Origin: MGBC120314 sp051880495
Lineage (GTDB): Bacteria; Bacillota; Clostridia; Lachnospirales; Lachnospiraceae
Assembly (NCBI GenBank): GCA_051880495.1
Contig: JBJEOB010000135.1
Coordinates: forward strand, 1 to 37,406
Length of the DNA stretch: 37,406 nucleotides
Direction of reading: 5' to 3'
The position numbers were made by a program, and so were the translations under genes. The notes under the pieces are model-generated. The model was not told the origin of the DNA. It saw nothing but the letters and a program-made list of their open reading frames with translations, and searched no databases. Below, piece after piece: positions 7,281 to 17,466 of the stretch; position 1 is the first letter of the stretch; every line of letters starts with the position of its first letter.

Positions 7281-10200
7281 TTACAGGTCAAAAAGTGACA
7301 GCTGATTAGAATCAGGAAGATTACCTAGTATGCCAAGCCTGTCTAAAAGCTCTATCTGCGTCTGTGTTGCTTTGGTTCTTATTCTGAAATCATCCTTTGA
7401 CAAAAACTCGCCGTTCTTTGCAGCTTCCTTTATCGCTACGGCAGCATTTTCACCAAGACCGTCAATCGCATTAAGTGAAGGCATTATCTTTCCGTCAATT
7501 ATCTGAAACCTTAACGCATCCGCCTTAAACAAATCTATCGGCATAAACTCAAATCCACGCGCATACATTTCCTGAACAATCCTCATATCTCTGAGCATGC
7601 CCTCTTCCTTATTTGAAAGATTGTCTATTCTCTTCTTAAAATCAGCCAGATGCACTTCCAGCTTGTCACGTCCCATGCACATTACTTCGTAAGAAAATGC
7701 TTTCGCCCTGATACTGAAAAACGACGCATAATACGCAAGCGGATAAAAAACCTTACAGTATGCAATTCGCCACGCCATCATAACATATGCCGCTGCATGC
7801 GCTTTAGGGAACATATACTTAATTTTTTTGCATGACCAGATATACCAGTCAGGAACACCGGCTGCCGTCATAGCCTCTTCCCACTCAGGTTTAAGACCTT
7901 TACCCTTACGTACGCTCTCCATAATTGTAAATGAAAGCTCACTGTCCATACCCATACCGATAAGATAAATCATAATATCATCTCGTGTACATATGGCAGT
8001 AGAAATTGTCGCCTTTCCCTCCTGAATAAGAGTCTGGGCATTTCCAAGCCATACATCGGTACCGTGTGACAGTCCGGCAATACGTACAAGATCCGAAAAA
8101 TGCTGCGGTTTGGTGTCAATCAACATCTGCATCGCAAAATCCGTACCAAACTCCGGTATTCCAAGTGCCCCCAGTTTGCAGCCTCCAATATCATCAGGAG
8201 TAATTCCAAGCGCCTTGGTGTTCTGGAACAATGACATGACCTCAGGGCTGTCAAGCGGTATATCCTTAGGGTCAACACCTGTAAGGTCCTGAAGCATACG
8301 AATCATTGTCGGATCATCATGACCGAGTATATCAAGCTTTAGAAGATTATGGTCAATACTGTGGTAATCAAAATGCGTTGTAACAATATTTGTTGTCATA
8401 TCATTTGCAGGATGCTGGACAGGTGTAAATGTGTTAATGTCAAATCCATGTGGCAGAACGACAATACCACCCGGGTGCTGTCCTGTTGTCCTCTTAACTC
8501 CGGTACATCCTTCTGCCACTCTGGCAATTTCTGCAGGACGTTTATGTATATTATGTTCATCATAATATTTTGCGACATAACCGTATGCAGTTTTATCAGC
8601 AACCGTACCGATTGTTCCGGCCTTAAATGTCTGGCCTTCTCCAAAAATCACTTCCGTATATGCATGTGCCTTACTCTGATATTCACCCGAAAAATTAAGG
8701 TCGATATCCGGCTCTTTGTTACCCTTGAATCCAAGGAACGTTTCAAACGGAATATCAAATCCCTCTTTGTTTAGCTTTGTCCCGCACACCGGACAGTTTT
8801 TATCAGGCATATCACAACCTGCACCGCCTGCAAACGCCTTTACATCATCCGAATCAAAATCCGAATAATGACAGTTAGGACACAGATAATGCGGGCTTAA
8901 CGGATTAACCTCCGTTATACCTGCCATAGTCGCCGCAAAGGATGAGCCGACAGAACCTCTTGAACCTACAAGATATCCGTCTTCATTTGATTTCCACACC
9001 AGCTTCTGCGCAATAATATACATTACGGAATAACCGTTTGAAATAATTGAGTTAAGTTCCCTGTCGAGTCTTTTGATAACAATTTCAGGCAGGTTTTCTC
9101 CGTACATCTCCTTGGCTTTTCTGTAACAGATTTCACGCAGATCATTGTCGGAATTTTCAATTACAGGAGGACACTTATCCCAGCTTACCGGGTCTATCTT
9201 CTCGCACATATCCGCAATCAGATTCGTATTGGTTATAACAACCTCCTCTGCCTTCTCGCTACCAAGATACTGGAATTCCACAAGCATCTCTTCCGTAGTC
9301 CGTAAAAACAGCGGTGCCTGGTTATCGGCATCACTAAAGCCTTTGGATGCCATTATGATTCTTCGGTAAATTTCATCTTCAGGATTCATAAAATGAACAT
9401 CACATGTGGCAACAACCGGCTTGTTAAACTTTTCTCCCAGCTTAACAATCTTTTTATTGATTTCCTGAAGGTCCTCTACTGATGAAACAGGATGTTTTTC
9501 ACTTTCAATCATAAACATGTTGTTTCCAATCGGCTGAATCTCAAGATAATCATAAAAATTAACAAGACGTGCTATATCTTCGTCTGAATGATTGTTTAAA
9601 ACTGCCTCATACAATTCACCTGCCTCACACGCAGAACCGATAATCAGTCCCTCTCTGTGTTTTATAAAATCGCTCTTAGGTATTCTCGGAAATCTTGCAA
9701 AATATGTAAGATGAGAATCTGAAATAAGCCTGTAAAGATTAACCCTTCCGACCTCATTTGTAGCAATAATAATGGCATGATGAGTAGGCATTTTCCTAAT
9801 CATTTCAGGTGTCATTTCTTCCAGTGAATTAATATCCTTTAATTTTTCAATTCCCCGGTTCTTTAGCATTTCAATAAACTTGACAAAAAAATCAGCCGTG
9901 CAGCCCGCATCGTCAACCGCCCTGTGGTGTGATTCAAGCTTAACATCCATCGCCTTTGCAACCGAATCGAGTGTGTATTTATTAAGATTCGGTATAAGAA
10001 TCCTTGCAAGAGGCACAGTATCAACTATCGCGTTTGTAACCGTGTATCCCAGCTTTTTGGCCTTATTTTTTATAAAGCTTGTATCAAATTCCGCATTATG
10101 CGCCACAAGAACAGCATCCTTTGAAAACTCTAAAAATTCAGGAAGAACCTCTTCAATTGTTTTCTCCGAAATGACCATGTCATCACTTATGTGAGTAAGC

Positions 10201-11741
10201 TGCTCTATTCTGTACGGAATAGGTATCTGCGGATTAATCAGTTTTGAAAACCGGTCAACAATCTTACCGTTCTTTACCTTTACGGCACCTATTTCAATTA
10301 TCTTATCCGTCTCAGCACTAAATCCGGTTGTTTCAATATCGAATACAACAAATTCCGTATCAAGATCCTCATCCTTGGCATTTGATACAATATCCTTTAA
10401 GTCATCAACAAGATATGCCTCTACACCATAAATAATCTTAAAATCGAGTTCTTGCTCCTTCTTCTTGTAGTCATCACGTATCTTCTGAAGGGCATGAAGA
10501 GCTTCGGTAAATCCCTGGACAACACCATGATCTGTTATTGCGAGTGCCTTATGGCCGAATTTGATAGCCTTCTTAATTAAATCTCCGGCTTCAGAAACAC
10601 CATCCATTTCGCTCATCTTGGTATGACAGTGGAGTTCAACTCTCTTTCTGATACTTGTATCTGTACGTTCAACTCTCATATCTGAGGATTTTTTAATGCC
10701 TACGACTGACGAAATATTCAATTCATGGTCAAAACGGTCATGAACAACCATTCCTTTTATCTTTAAGAATTTTCCTGTTTTTACATGTTCAAGTATCTGT
10801 GGCAGAACTTCATTTTTCAAAAACATCTTAACAGTCATCGTGTCTGTATAATCTGTTACGTCAAAAATAAGAATCGTTTTCTCATTTTTTATCTCGCGGG
10901 TCTCCACATTACGAATCTGTCCTGCAATAACAACCTCGCCTATTTCATCAAGAATGGTTTCGATTTTTGTTATTTCATCATCAAAATCCCTGCCATAAAT
11001 AACATCAGGATTATCACTTTTCTTAGGCTCACGCCTGAATTCCTTTTTAAATTCCGGTTTTTTTTCAGCAAATGCAGGTTTGGCATTTTCAGACTTTTTT
11101 TCACCCTGCACCGCATTCTGCTGGTCTTTATTTTCTTTTGCCTCTTTTGCTGCTTTGTCAACCTTGCCGGCTCTCGCACTGATGTTTTTTAACTCGTTTT
11201 CAAACTGTTTTTCACTCTCATCAATAAAACTGAATTCAAATTCACTGTCAAATTCAAAATTTACATACAGCTCAAAGCCAAATCTGTAAAGAAAAATTCT
11301 TTCAATATCTTTTTTTACTATTTCAGAATAATAATCCGACACTATTGATTCAGCAGCATGAATGGTAAGATGCATATCATCCGTGAATGTATACTGTGCC
11401 TTTTTAAGCATACTGTATATAATTATATCCTGTTCCTTAAATTCAAGAAGCAGACTGTCATAGTATATATCCCACAATTTAGGTGCCGTATACTGTTTTG
11501 ACAAATTATAGCGTTCAATAATTTTCGCCTTTGTTTTACCTTTGAATATATTCTTTGTAATGATTGCTTCTGCTTTTAAAATATATTCTTTTTCTATAAG
11601 CCTGTCACTTTGAATATGAAACCTATAGACATCATTAGCTGACGTTTTGGTTATTTTGGTAACCACGACGTCAGCTAATATATCTGTTAATTCTTTAGGC
11701 ATGGAAAGTCCGTTAAATACTTCAAAAAACTTCTGTCCCAT
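7281..11741 (-). CDS. polC: DNA polymerase III PolC-type alpha subunit
   Basis: PolC is the main replicative polymerase of low-GC Gram-positives, with a built-in 3'-5' exonuclease. The 1486-residue product shows the standard order: an N-terminal domain, a basic linker rich in K/E (about 190-245), an OB domain, and PHP motifs HCHTKMSEMDG and ALAITDHG near residues 370-405. The DEDDh exonuclease starts at FDIETTGF near 465, with HNAEFD and HHRAVDDA further on. The palm and fingers have GSRGSVGSSFAATMAG, a CPNC/CPVC zinc motif and the catalytic PDIDLNF near 1010. Length is close to that of other PolC proteins and no key motif is missing. It is last in the run that starts at the deacetylase, 24 bases after ispG. 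Confidence 0.98.
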   Translation of the reverse strand: MGQKFFEVFNGLSMPKELTDILADVVVTKITKTSANDVYRFHIQSDRLIEKEYILKAEAIITKNIFKGKTKAKIIERYNLSKQYTAPKLWDIYYDSLLLEFKEQDIIIYSMLKKAQYTFTDDMHLTIHAAESIVSDYYSEIVKKDIERIFLYRFGFELYVNFEFDSEFEFSFIDESEKQFENELKNISARAGKVDKAAKEAKENKDQQNAVQGEKKSENAKPAFAEKKPEFKKEFRREPKKSDNPDVIYGRDFDDEITKIETILDEIGEVVIAGQIRNVETREIKNEKTILIFDVTDYTDTMTVKMFLKNEVLPQILEHVKTGKFLKIKGMVVHDRFDHELNISSVVGIKKSSDMRVERTDTSIRKRVELHCHTKMSEMDGVSEAGDLIKKAIKFGHKALAITDHGVVQGFTEALHALQKIRDDYKKKEQELDFKIIYGVEAYLVDDLKDIVSNAKDEDLDTEFVVFDIETTGFSAETDKIIEIGAVKVKNGKIVDRFSKLINPQIPIPYRIEQLTHISDDMVISEKTIEEVLPEFLEFSKDAVLVAHNAEFDTSFIKNKAKKLGYTVTNAIVDTVPLARILIPNLNKYTLDSVAKAMDVKLESHHRAVDDAGCTADFFVKFIEMLKNRGIEKLKDINSLEEMTPEMIRKMPTHHAIIIATNEVGRVNLYRLISDSHLTYFARFPRIPKSDFIKHREGLIIGSACEAGELYEAVLNNHSDEDIARLVNFYDYLEIQPIGNNMFMIESEKHPVSSVEDLQEINKKIVKLGEKFNKPVVATCDVHFMNPEDEIYRRIIMASKGFSDADNQAPLFLRTTEEMLVEFQYLGSEKAEEVVITNTNLIADMCEKIDPVSWDKCPPVIENSDNDLREICYRKAKEMYGENLPEIVIKRLDRELNSIISNGYSVMYIIAQKLVWKSNEDGYLVGSRGSVGSSFAATMAGITEVNPLSPHYLCPNCHYSDFDSDDVKAFAGGAGCDMPDKNCPVCGTKLNKEGFDIPFETFLGFKGNKEPDIDLNFSGEYQSKAHAYTEVIFGEGQTFKAGTIGTVADKTAYGYVAKYYDEHNIHKRPAEIARVAEGCTGVKRTTGQHPGGIVVLPHGFDINTFTPVQHPANDMTTNIVTTHFDYHSIDHNLLKLDILGHDDPTMIRMLQDLTGVDPKDIPLDSPEVMSLFQNTKALGITPDDIGGCKLGALGIPEFGTDFAMQMLIDTKPQHFSDLVRIAGLSHGTDVWLGNAQTLIQEGKATISTAICTRDDIMIYLIGMGMDSELSFTIMESVRKGKGLKPEWEEAMTAAGVPDWYIWSCKKIKYMFPKAHAAAYVMMAWRIAYCKVFYPLAYYASFFSIRAKAFSYEVMCMGRDKLEVHLADFKKRIDNLSNKEEGMLRDMRIVQEMYARGFEFMPIDLFKADALRFQIIDGKIMPSLNAIDGLGENAAVAIKEAAKNGEFLSKDDFRIRTKATQTQIELLDRLGILGNLPDSNQLSLFDL

Positions 11742-11765
11742 AAACTATTCCCCCGAATTTGTATA

Positions 11766-12821
11766 TTACTTCCAGTTATCAAGTTCTTCCTTTAAGGCCG
11801 AAAGCAGTTCTTCTTCCTTAACCTTTTTGATAATTTCACCTTTCTTTATCAAAAGGCCTTCACCCTTGCCGCCTGCAATGCCCAAATCTGCCTCCCTTGC
11901 TTCTCCGGGACCATTTACAACACATCCCATTACCGCAACCTTTATATCGTACGGATAACCTGCCACAAGCGTCTCTACCTTGTTAGCAAGACCAATAAGA
12001 TCAATCTGTGTTCTGCCGCAGGTCGGACATGAAACAACTTCAATTCCACCTTTTCTAAGTCCAAGCGAACGAAGAATTACCTTGGCTGCCTTGATTTCTT
12101 CTACAGGATTACCGGTAAGAGAAACACGGATGGTATCTCCAAGTCCTTCATTTAACATTATACCAAGACCTACTGCCGACTTAATGCTTCCTGAAAAAAT
12201 TGTACCGGATTCAGTAATACCGATATGTAGCGGATAATTCATTTTTTCAGCAATAAGCTCATGCGCTTTCACGCACATCATGACGTCTGATGATTTAATA
12301 CTTACAACCATCTGGTCATAGTCAAGCTCCTCAATAATACGTATTTTATCAAGTGCACTTTCCACAATACCCTCAGCCGTAACCCTGCCGTATTTTGCAA
12401 CTATCTCTTTTTCAAGGGAGCCGCTGTTGACACCTACTCTGATAGGAACATGATATTCCTTAGCCTTGTCAACAACTGCCTTAATCTTATCAATCGAGCC
12501 AATATTGCCCGGATTAATGCGAATTTTATCAGCACCATTTTCTATCGCCGCTATAGCCATTCTGTAATCAAAATGTATATCAGCAACTAAAGGGATATGA
12601 ATTTCAGCCTTAATTTTCTTTAACGCCTCGCATGCCTCCATTGTCGGAGCCGTGCAGCGTATTATGTCGCATCCGGCATCCTCGAGCTCACGAATCTGTC
12701 TTACTGTCGCCTTGACATCCTCCGTCCTCGTGTTGGTCATGGACTGTATTAATATCGGGTTTCCGCCGCCAATAACGCGGTCCTTAATGTGAATTACCCT
12801 TGTATCATTTCGAAAATTCAT
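11766..12821 (-). CDS. ispG: 4-hydroxy-3-methylbut-2-enyl diphosphate synthase IspG
   Basis: IspG (GcpE) is the iron-sulfur enzyme of the MEP pathway that converts MEcPP to HMBPP. The 351-residue product starts with NDTRVIHIKDRVIGGGNPI and carries IQSMTNTRTEDV. The 4Fe-4S ligands are visible as SCPTCGRTQ and GCVVNGPGEAREAD near the C-terminus, where two Cys, a third Cys and a Glu are expected to bind the cluster. Together with dxr two genes upstream it shows that this organism makes isoprenoids by the MEP route. It lies 16 bases after rseP in the conserved dxr-rseP-ispG order. Confidence 0.97.
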   Translation of the reverse strand: MNFRNDTRVIHIKDRVIGGGNPILIQSMTNTRTEDVKATVRQIRELEDAGCDIIRCTAPTMEACEALKKIKAEIHIPLVADIHFDYRMAIAAIENGADKIRINPGNIGSIDKIKAVVDKAKEYHVPIRVGVNSGSLEKEIVAKYGRVTAEGIVESALDKIRIIEELDYDQMVVSIKSSDVMMCVKAHELIAEKMNYPLHIGITESGTIFSGSIKSAVGLGIMLNEGLGDTIRVSLTGNPVEEIKAAKVILRSLGLRKGGIEVVSCPTCGRTQIDLIGLANKVETLVAGYPYDIKVAVMGCVVNGPGEAREADLGIAGGKGEGLLIKKGEIIKKVKEEELLSALKEELDNWK

Positions 12822-12837
12822 AACTAATTACCTCTTT

Positions 12838-14112
12838 TTAGAAAAGACTTATTATATCCTTAAATGTAATAAAGACCATCAAAATCATAAGAAGTATGAT
12901 TCCTATAAAATGCACCATGCCTTCCTTTTCCCTGTCAATCGGCTTCTTTCTGACAGCCTCAATTATAAGAAATACAAGTCTGCCTCCATCAAGTGCAGGC
13001 AAAGGCAGTAAATTCATTACACCAAGATTGGCGCTTAACATAAGTGTCATGTTAAATAGATTTAAAAATACATAGAATAAGCCGTCTTCCTTGCTTTCCT
13101 CAACAACATTTCCTATAAGATTTACAACACCTACCGGTCCTGCTACATCATCAGCTGTTACCTGTCCTCTGATAAGCATTCCAAGACTTTCAAACACTGT
13201 TCTTATCCAGTAACCCACTTCATGAAAACTGATAACTACCGTGTTTAAAGCCCCTGTTTTGGTTCTTGCATAACTCATGGTAATACCATTTTCATATCCG
13301 GCAGTATGAACAATATTAGGAGTGACTGCAATATCCTTCTTTTCACCATTTCTTAAAACAGTAAAAATTAATTCGCTGCCGCCGCAGTTATTAATTGTAT
13401 TTATTGCAAGCTCTGCCGAGTCAATTTGAACACCGTTTATGGCAACTATTTCATCATCTTTTAGAATTCCCGCTTCCTGTGCAGGTCTTCCATCAATTAC
13501 ATCTGCTATTTTGAGTCCGGAAATACTTATACCAACCTGGTATAAATCCCTTTCAATATATTCAGGCACTATAGTAGCCGTATATTCTTTTCCATCTCTT
13601 ATATATGTTATGGTGAGTGTTTTTTCAGGTGAAATCAGCTCAACAAGGTCATATTCCCTTGCAAAAAGCACATGATTACCATTGATATTCTGAATAAGGT
13701 CTCCGGCCTTAAGTCCCGCCTTGTATGCCACGCTTCCCTGTTTTACATCAGCAATATAGCACGGATCATAGCCAATATTGGCAATGATAATTACAGCCAT
13801 AACAAATGCAAGAATAAAATTAAAAATAGGTCCGGCCGCAATTACCGATATTCTTGCCCAGACAGATTTGTTGTTAAATGCTTTTTCATCATTACTGTCT
13901 TCGTCCTCACCGACCATCGTGCACGAACCGCCAAATGGAAGCAGTTTTATACAATAAAGTGTCTCACCTTTTTTTATATTTACAATTCTTGGTCCCATAC
14001 CAACAGCAAATTCGGTAACACCTATTCCGTTTGCCTTGGCTAATAAAAAATGTCCAAATTCATGAATTATTACAATAACACTTAAAACTAACAGTGCAAT
14101 AATAATGTTCAT
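12838..14112 (-). CDS. rseP: Site-2 intramembrane metalloprotease RseP/RasP
   Basis: This site-2 protease family member cleaves transmembrane segments, classically anti-sigma factors and leftover signal peptides. The 424-residue protein has HEFGH at residues 17-21 in the first membrane helix (zinc His17 and His21, catalytic Glu18) and the second metal motif LLPLPALDGGRL near 370. Between them are further membrane helices and what look like two tandem PDZ domains (VKQGSVAYKAGLKAGDLIQNI and IDGRPAQEAGILKDDEIVAI). Its ATG abuts the dxr stop with no gap, so the two are probably translated together. The substrate cannot be inferred; no anti-sigma factor is visible here. Confidence 0.95.
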   Translation of the reverse strand: MNIIIALLVLSVIVIIHEFGHFLLAKANGIGVTEFAVGMGPRIVNIKKGETLYCIKLLPFGGSCTMVGEDEDSNDEKAFNNKSVWARISVIAAGPIFNFILAFVMAVIIIANIGYDPCYIADVKQGSVAYKAGLKAGDLIQNINGNHVLFAREYDLVELISPEKTLTITYIRDGKEYTATIVPEYIERDLYQVGISISGLKIADVIDGRPAQEAGILKDDEIVAINGVQIDSAELAINTINNCGGSELIFTVLRNGEKKDIAVTPNIVHTAGYENGITMSYARTKTGALNTVVISFHEVGYWIRTVFESLGMLIRGQVTADDVAGPVGVVNLIGNVVEESKEDGLFYVFLNLFNMTLMLSANLGVMNLLPLPALDGGRLVFLIIEAVRKKPIDREKEGMVHFIGIILLMILMVFITFKDIISLF

Positions 14113-15258
14113 TTATTTCCACCTGCTTTCAATCAACTCATATACATTCTGTTCGGTTTCAAGAATCTGTTCTACGGAAGGATTATCTATATATTTCTCC
14201 TCTTCCATAGCCAGTTCAATTATCCTAGGTATATCAAGAAAACCAATCTCGTTATTTAAGAATTTGGCAACTGCCTTCTCATTTGCCGCATTAAAAACAG
14301 TAGGAACATTTCCTCCACGGCGTGCCGCCTCATACGCAAGTCCTAATCCCCTGAAATTAACAGGATCCGGAGCCTCAAATGTCATTGATTTAAGCTCAAA
14401 CAAATCAAGTCTTTTTGAATTCATTATTTTTCTTTCAGGATAAAAAAGGGCATACTGAATCGGCAGTCTCATATCCGGAGTGCCAAGCTGGGCAATAATT
14501 GAACCGTCTATAAACTGAACCATTGAATGAATAACACTCTGTGGATGTACAACAACGCATACATCATCAAGGTTTACTCCAAAAAGCCATTTTGCCTCCA
14601 TTACTTCCAGTCCCTTATTTACCATTGTTGCAGAATCGATGGTAATTTTTTTACCCATAGACCAGTTAGGATGCTTTAGAGCATCAGAAAGCTGGACATT
14701 TCGCATCTGTTCGATTGTTCTTCCTCTGAAAGGTCCGCCTGAAGCTGTCAGAAGAATTTTTTCAATTTTATTATTTTCCTCACCGTTTAACGATTGGAAA
14801 ATAGCGGAGTGTTCGCTGTCAACGGGAAGAATTTTTACATTGTATTCTTTGGCCAGAGGCATGATAATGTGACCTGCACAAACAAGTGTCTCCTTATTGG
14901 CCAGTGCAATATCTTTTCCGGCCTTAACCGCCTCAATAGTAGGTCTGATACCGAGCATGCCAACAATGGCTGTTACCACAATTTCACACTCTTTCATTGT
15001 TGCCGCCTCAATAAGGCCATCCATTCCTGATACAATTTTGACGTCAACATCAGAAACAAGAAGTTTAAGTTCTCCTGCAAGTTCTTCTGTCTTTACACAT
15101 GCCAAAACAGGATTAAATTCACGAATCTGTTCAGCTAACAGCTTTATATTATTACCTGCTGTAAGCGCAACGACATTAAGTTCTTTATTATTACGTACGA
15201 CATCGAGTGTTTGCGTACCAATCGAGCCTGTTGAGCCTAAAATTGAAATATTTTTCAT
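14113..15258 (-). CDS. dxr: 1-deoxy-D-xylulose 5-phosphate reductoisomerase Dxr
   Basis: Dxr converts DXP to MEP with NADPH, the committed step of the MEP isoprenoid pathway. The 381-residue product has the dinucleotide-binding loop ILGSTGSIGTQTLDVV at the N-terminus, metal and substrate residues in LPVDSEHSAIFQ, the flexible loop region KHPNWSMGKKITIDSATMVNKGLEVMEA (given here as a region, about residues 195-220) and GTPDMRLPIQYAL. Length is normal. It lies 30 bases after cdsA and directly abuts rseP. Confidence 0.97.
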   Translation of the reverse strand: MKNISILGSTGSIGTQTLDVVRNNKELNVVALTAGNNIKLLAEQIREFNPVLACVKTEELAGELKLLVSDVDVKIVSGMDGLIEAATMKECEIVVTAIVGMLGIRPTIEAVKAGKDIALANKETLVCAGHIIMPLAKEYNVKILPVDSEHSAIFQSLNGEENNKIEKILLTASGGPFRGRTIEQMRNVQLSDALKHPNWSMGKKITIDSATMVNKGLEVMEAKWLFGVNLDDVCVVVHPQSVIHSMVQFIDGSIIAQLGTPDMRLPIQYALFYPERKIMNSKRLDLFELKSMTFEAPDPVNFRGLGLAYEAARRGGNVPTVFNAANEKAVAKFLNNEIGFLDIPRIIELAMEEEKYIDNPSVEQILETEQNVYELIESRWK

Positions 15259-15288
15259 AGTATATGTGCCTCTGAATTCAAATAATCA

Positions 15289-16095
15289 TTATAAATTTGC
15301 AAATAAGTTAACAATCCAGTAAATAATAGGCGCCGTAAAAATCATGCTGTCAAAGCGGTCCAGTATTCCACCATGTCCCGGAATAACATTTCCATAATCT
15401 TTTACCTGATGATCCCTCTTAATCGCCGATGCAGCCAAGTCTCCTATCATTGACACTACTGCACCCAGTGCACATGCACCCGCACAAACTATGCATGGAT
15501 TAGTAAGATTTGTTAACTGATTTCTAAAAATATATCCGTAAAGTGCAGCTATCAAAGCAGTACCGACAATTCCTCCAATTGCACCCTCAACGGATTTTTT
15601 CGGGCTCAGCTTCGGAGACATCTTATGTTTTCCGAATCTCACACCCACCAGATAAGCGCATGTATCATTTATCCATGAACAAATGAAAACCAGCCAGATA
15701 AGAACAAAACCATCCTCCATGCATCTTATTCTGAATACATATGAAAGCATTACTCCTACATAAACATACCCAAAAAATACCGACATTATCTGATTTGTAT
15801 TATATTTTGGAAAGCAGGCAACAAAAACAAGCATACATACAATAAGTCCTGCAACAATTAGAAATGTTGAATACTTTTCGCCATAAAGCAATGCCGCAAT
15901 ATCATAGACAATAATTAGAAAATATCCGACATAACCCGGAAACTTTTTATCTATTCCGTAGATTTTATATATTTCGCTCATTCCAATTACTGATATCAAA
16001 AGAAGTATTGCCGCAAAAATATTGCTTCCTGCAAAAATTCCACCAGCCATTAAAATAACCAGAACCACGCTGCTTAACACACGTGCTTTCAACAT
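15289..16095 (-). CDS. cdsA: Phosphatidate cytidylyltransferase CdsA
   Basis: CdsA makes CDP-diacylglycerol from phosphatidate and CTP, the branch point for phosphatidylglycerol, cardiolipin and other phospholipids. The 268-residue product is almost entirely hydrophobic with about seven or eight membrane helices. It ends with the family signature KDYGNVIPGHGGILDRFDS. The loop KLSPKKSVEGAIGG is also typical. It starts three bases after the uppS stop, so the two are probably coupled. The neighbours uppS and dxr fit the conserved envelope-precursor cluster. Confidence 0.96.
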   Translation of the reverse strand: MLKARVLSSVVLVILMAGGIFAGSNIFAAILLLISVIGMSEIYKIYGIDKKFPGYVGYFLIIVYDIAALLYGEKYSTFLIVAGLIVCMLVFVACFPKYNTNQIMSVFFGYVYVGVMLSYVFRIRCMEDGFVLIWLVFICSWINDTCAYLVGVRFGKHKMSPKLSPKKSVEGAIGGIVGTALIAALYGYIFRNQLTNLTNPCIVCAGACALGAVVSMIGDLAASAIKRDHQVKDYGNVIPGHGGILDRFDSMIFTAPIIYWIVNLFANL

Positions 16096-16098
16096 ATG

Positions 16099-16833
16099 TT
16101 ATTCCTCCTTACGTCCTCCAAATCTTCTCTCTCTTGAATTATACTTCTCTATAGCCTTGATTAATTCATCTTTATTAAAATCAGGCCATAAAACTTCCGG
16201 GAAATACATTTCAGAGTATGCTAACTGCCATGGGAGGAAATTTGATAATCTCTGCTCCCCGCTGGTCCTAATCAGCAAATCCGGATCCGGTATTCCTTTT
16301 GTATCAAGATAATCGCTAAACATGTCTTCATTTATGTCATCAATTGACATTTTACCATCTAAAACATCCTGTGTCAGTTTCTTTACGGCACGTATTATCT
16401 CATTTTTCCCACCATAATTCAAACCTATTATAAATGTAAGACCTGTGTTGTTTTTCGTAACATCTTCCAGATGCTCTATAGTCTCAACAATATCCTTACT
16501 TAAGCCTTCTTTTTGTCCAATGACAATAACACGCATATTGTTGGTATTTGCACGTTTAATGCAGTCTTTTAAGTACGATCTTAAAAGCATCATTAAAGCA
16601 GATACTTCCTCCTCGGAACGCTTCCAGTTCTCTGTTGAAAAAGCATACACAGATAAATATTTTATTCCGATATTATATGCATCCTCACAAATCTGCTCTA
16701 CGACCTTACTTCCGGCAGAATGACCGATGTTACGCGGAACATGATGTGCTTTAGCCCATCTTCCGTTGCCATCAAGAATTATTGAAACATGCTGTGGAAT
16801 TCTAAGTCCTAATTCTTCGTTAAAATTATCCAT
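16099..16833 (-). CDS. uppS: Undecaprenyl diphosphate synthase UppS (cis-prenyltransferase)
   Basis: UppS condenses eight isopentenyl diphosphates onto farnesyl diphosphate to give undecaprenyl diphosphate, the lipid carrier of cell-wall synthesis. The 244-residue product has the catalytic motif ILDGNGRWAK (Asp21), GHSAGSKVVE, YAFSTENWKRSEEEV and the C-terminal PDLLIRTSGEQRLSNFLPWQ signature. GGAGG sits just upstream of the ATG. A terminator-like hairpin lies between frr and this ribosome binding site, which may set the expression of uppS and the genes after it. Confidence 0.97.
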   Translation of the reverse strand: MDNFNEELGLRIPQHVSIILDGNGRWAKAHHVPRNIGHSAGSKVVEQICEDAYNIGIKYLSVYAFSTENWKRSEEEVSALMMLLRSYLKDCIKRANTNNMRVIVIGQKEGLSKDIVETIEHLEDVTKNNTGLTFIIGLNYGGKNEIIRAVKKLTQDVLDGKMSIDDINEDMFSDYLDTKGIPDPDLLIRTSGEQRLSNFLPWQLAYSEMYFPEVLWPDFNKDELIKAIEKYNSRERRFGGRKEE

Positions 16834-16844
16834 TTAGCCTCCAT

Positions 16845-16875
16845 AAAAATAGCTGTCACATAAATGCAACAGCTA
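16845..16875 (-). terminator. Terminator-like hairpin in the uppS leader
   Basis: On the minus strand TAGCTGT pairs with ACAGCTA, and the stem extends inward through two wobble pairs and three Watson-Crick pairs to a 2-base loop, about 12 bp in all (16850-16875). TTTTT follows directly at 16849-16845 and then the uppS GGAGG. No clear promoter lies between the hairpin and uppS, so partial readthrough (attenuation) is the simplest reading. Confidence 0.7.
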
Positions 16876-16884
16876 AGATAATAA

Positions 16885-17436
16885 TTAAACCGTAAGGATT
16901 TCCTTTGATTTTTCTTCTATTGCCTTATCAATCAAATCAATGTATTTATCAGTCAATTTCTGAATATCATTCTCAAGATTCTTTAATTCATCATCTGAAA
17001 TCTCACTTGCTTTGTTCTGTTTCTTGAATGCATCGTTGGCATCACGTCTTACATTACGAACTACAACCTTGGCATTTTCGCCTTTTTTCTTAATATCCTT
17101 AACAAGTTCTTTTCTTCTGTCTTCAGTAAGCTCAGGGAAAATAAGTCTTACAACCTTACCGTCATTATTTGGTGTAATACCAAGATCTGATACAAGAATT
17201 GCTTTCTCAATTTCCTTTATCAAGCTTGATTCCCAAGGCTGAATCTGTATCATTCTGGCTTCAGGAACTGAAATGTTAGCCACCTGCTGAAGAGCTGTCG
17301 GTGAACCATAATAGTCAACCTTGATTTTATCAAGAATGTGTGGATTTGCTCTTCCTGCTCTGATTGTAGAAAAATCCTCTTTCATGGAATCAAGGGTCTT
17401 TGTCATCTTATCTTCATAAATTGTTAAATCGCTCAT
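16885..17436 (-). CDS. frr: Ribosome recycling factor
   Basis: RRF splits the post-termination ribosome together with EF-G. The 183-residue product has the family hallmarks: DFSTIRAGRANPHILDKI, VDYYGSPTALQQVANISVPE, IQPWE, and the C-terminal helix NDAFKKQNKASEISDDELKN (part of the three-helix bundle). Length is standard. It follows pyrH by 30 bases with a good AACTGGAGG ribosome binding site. Confidence 0.98.
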   Translation of the reverse strand: MSDLTIYEDKMTKTLDSMKEDFSTIRAGRANPHILDKIKVDYYGSPTALQQVANISVPEARMIQIQPWESSLIKEIEKAILVSDLGITPNNDGKVVRLIFPELTEDRRKELVKDIKKKGENAKVVVRNVRRDANDAFKKQNKASEISDDELKNLENDIQKLTDKYIDLIDKAIEEKSKEILTV

Positions 17437-17466
17437 AATAACCTCCAGTTATTTTCTTATAATATG

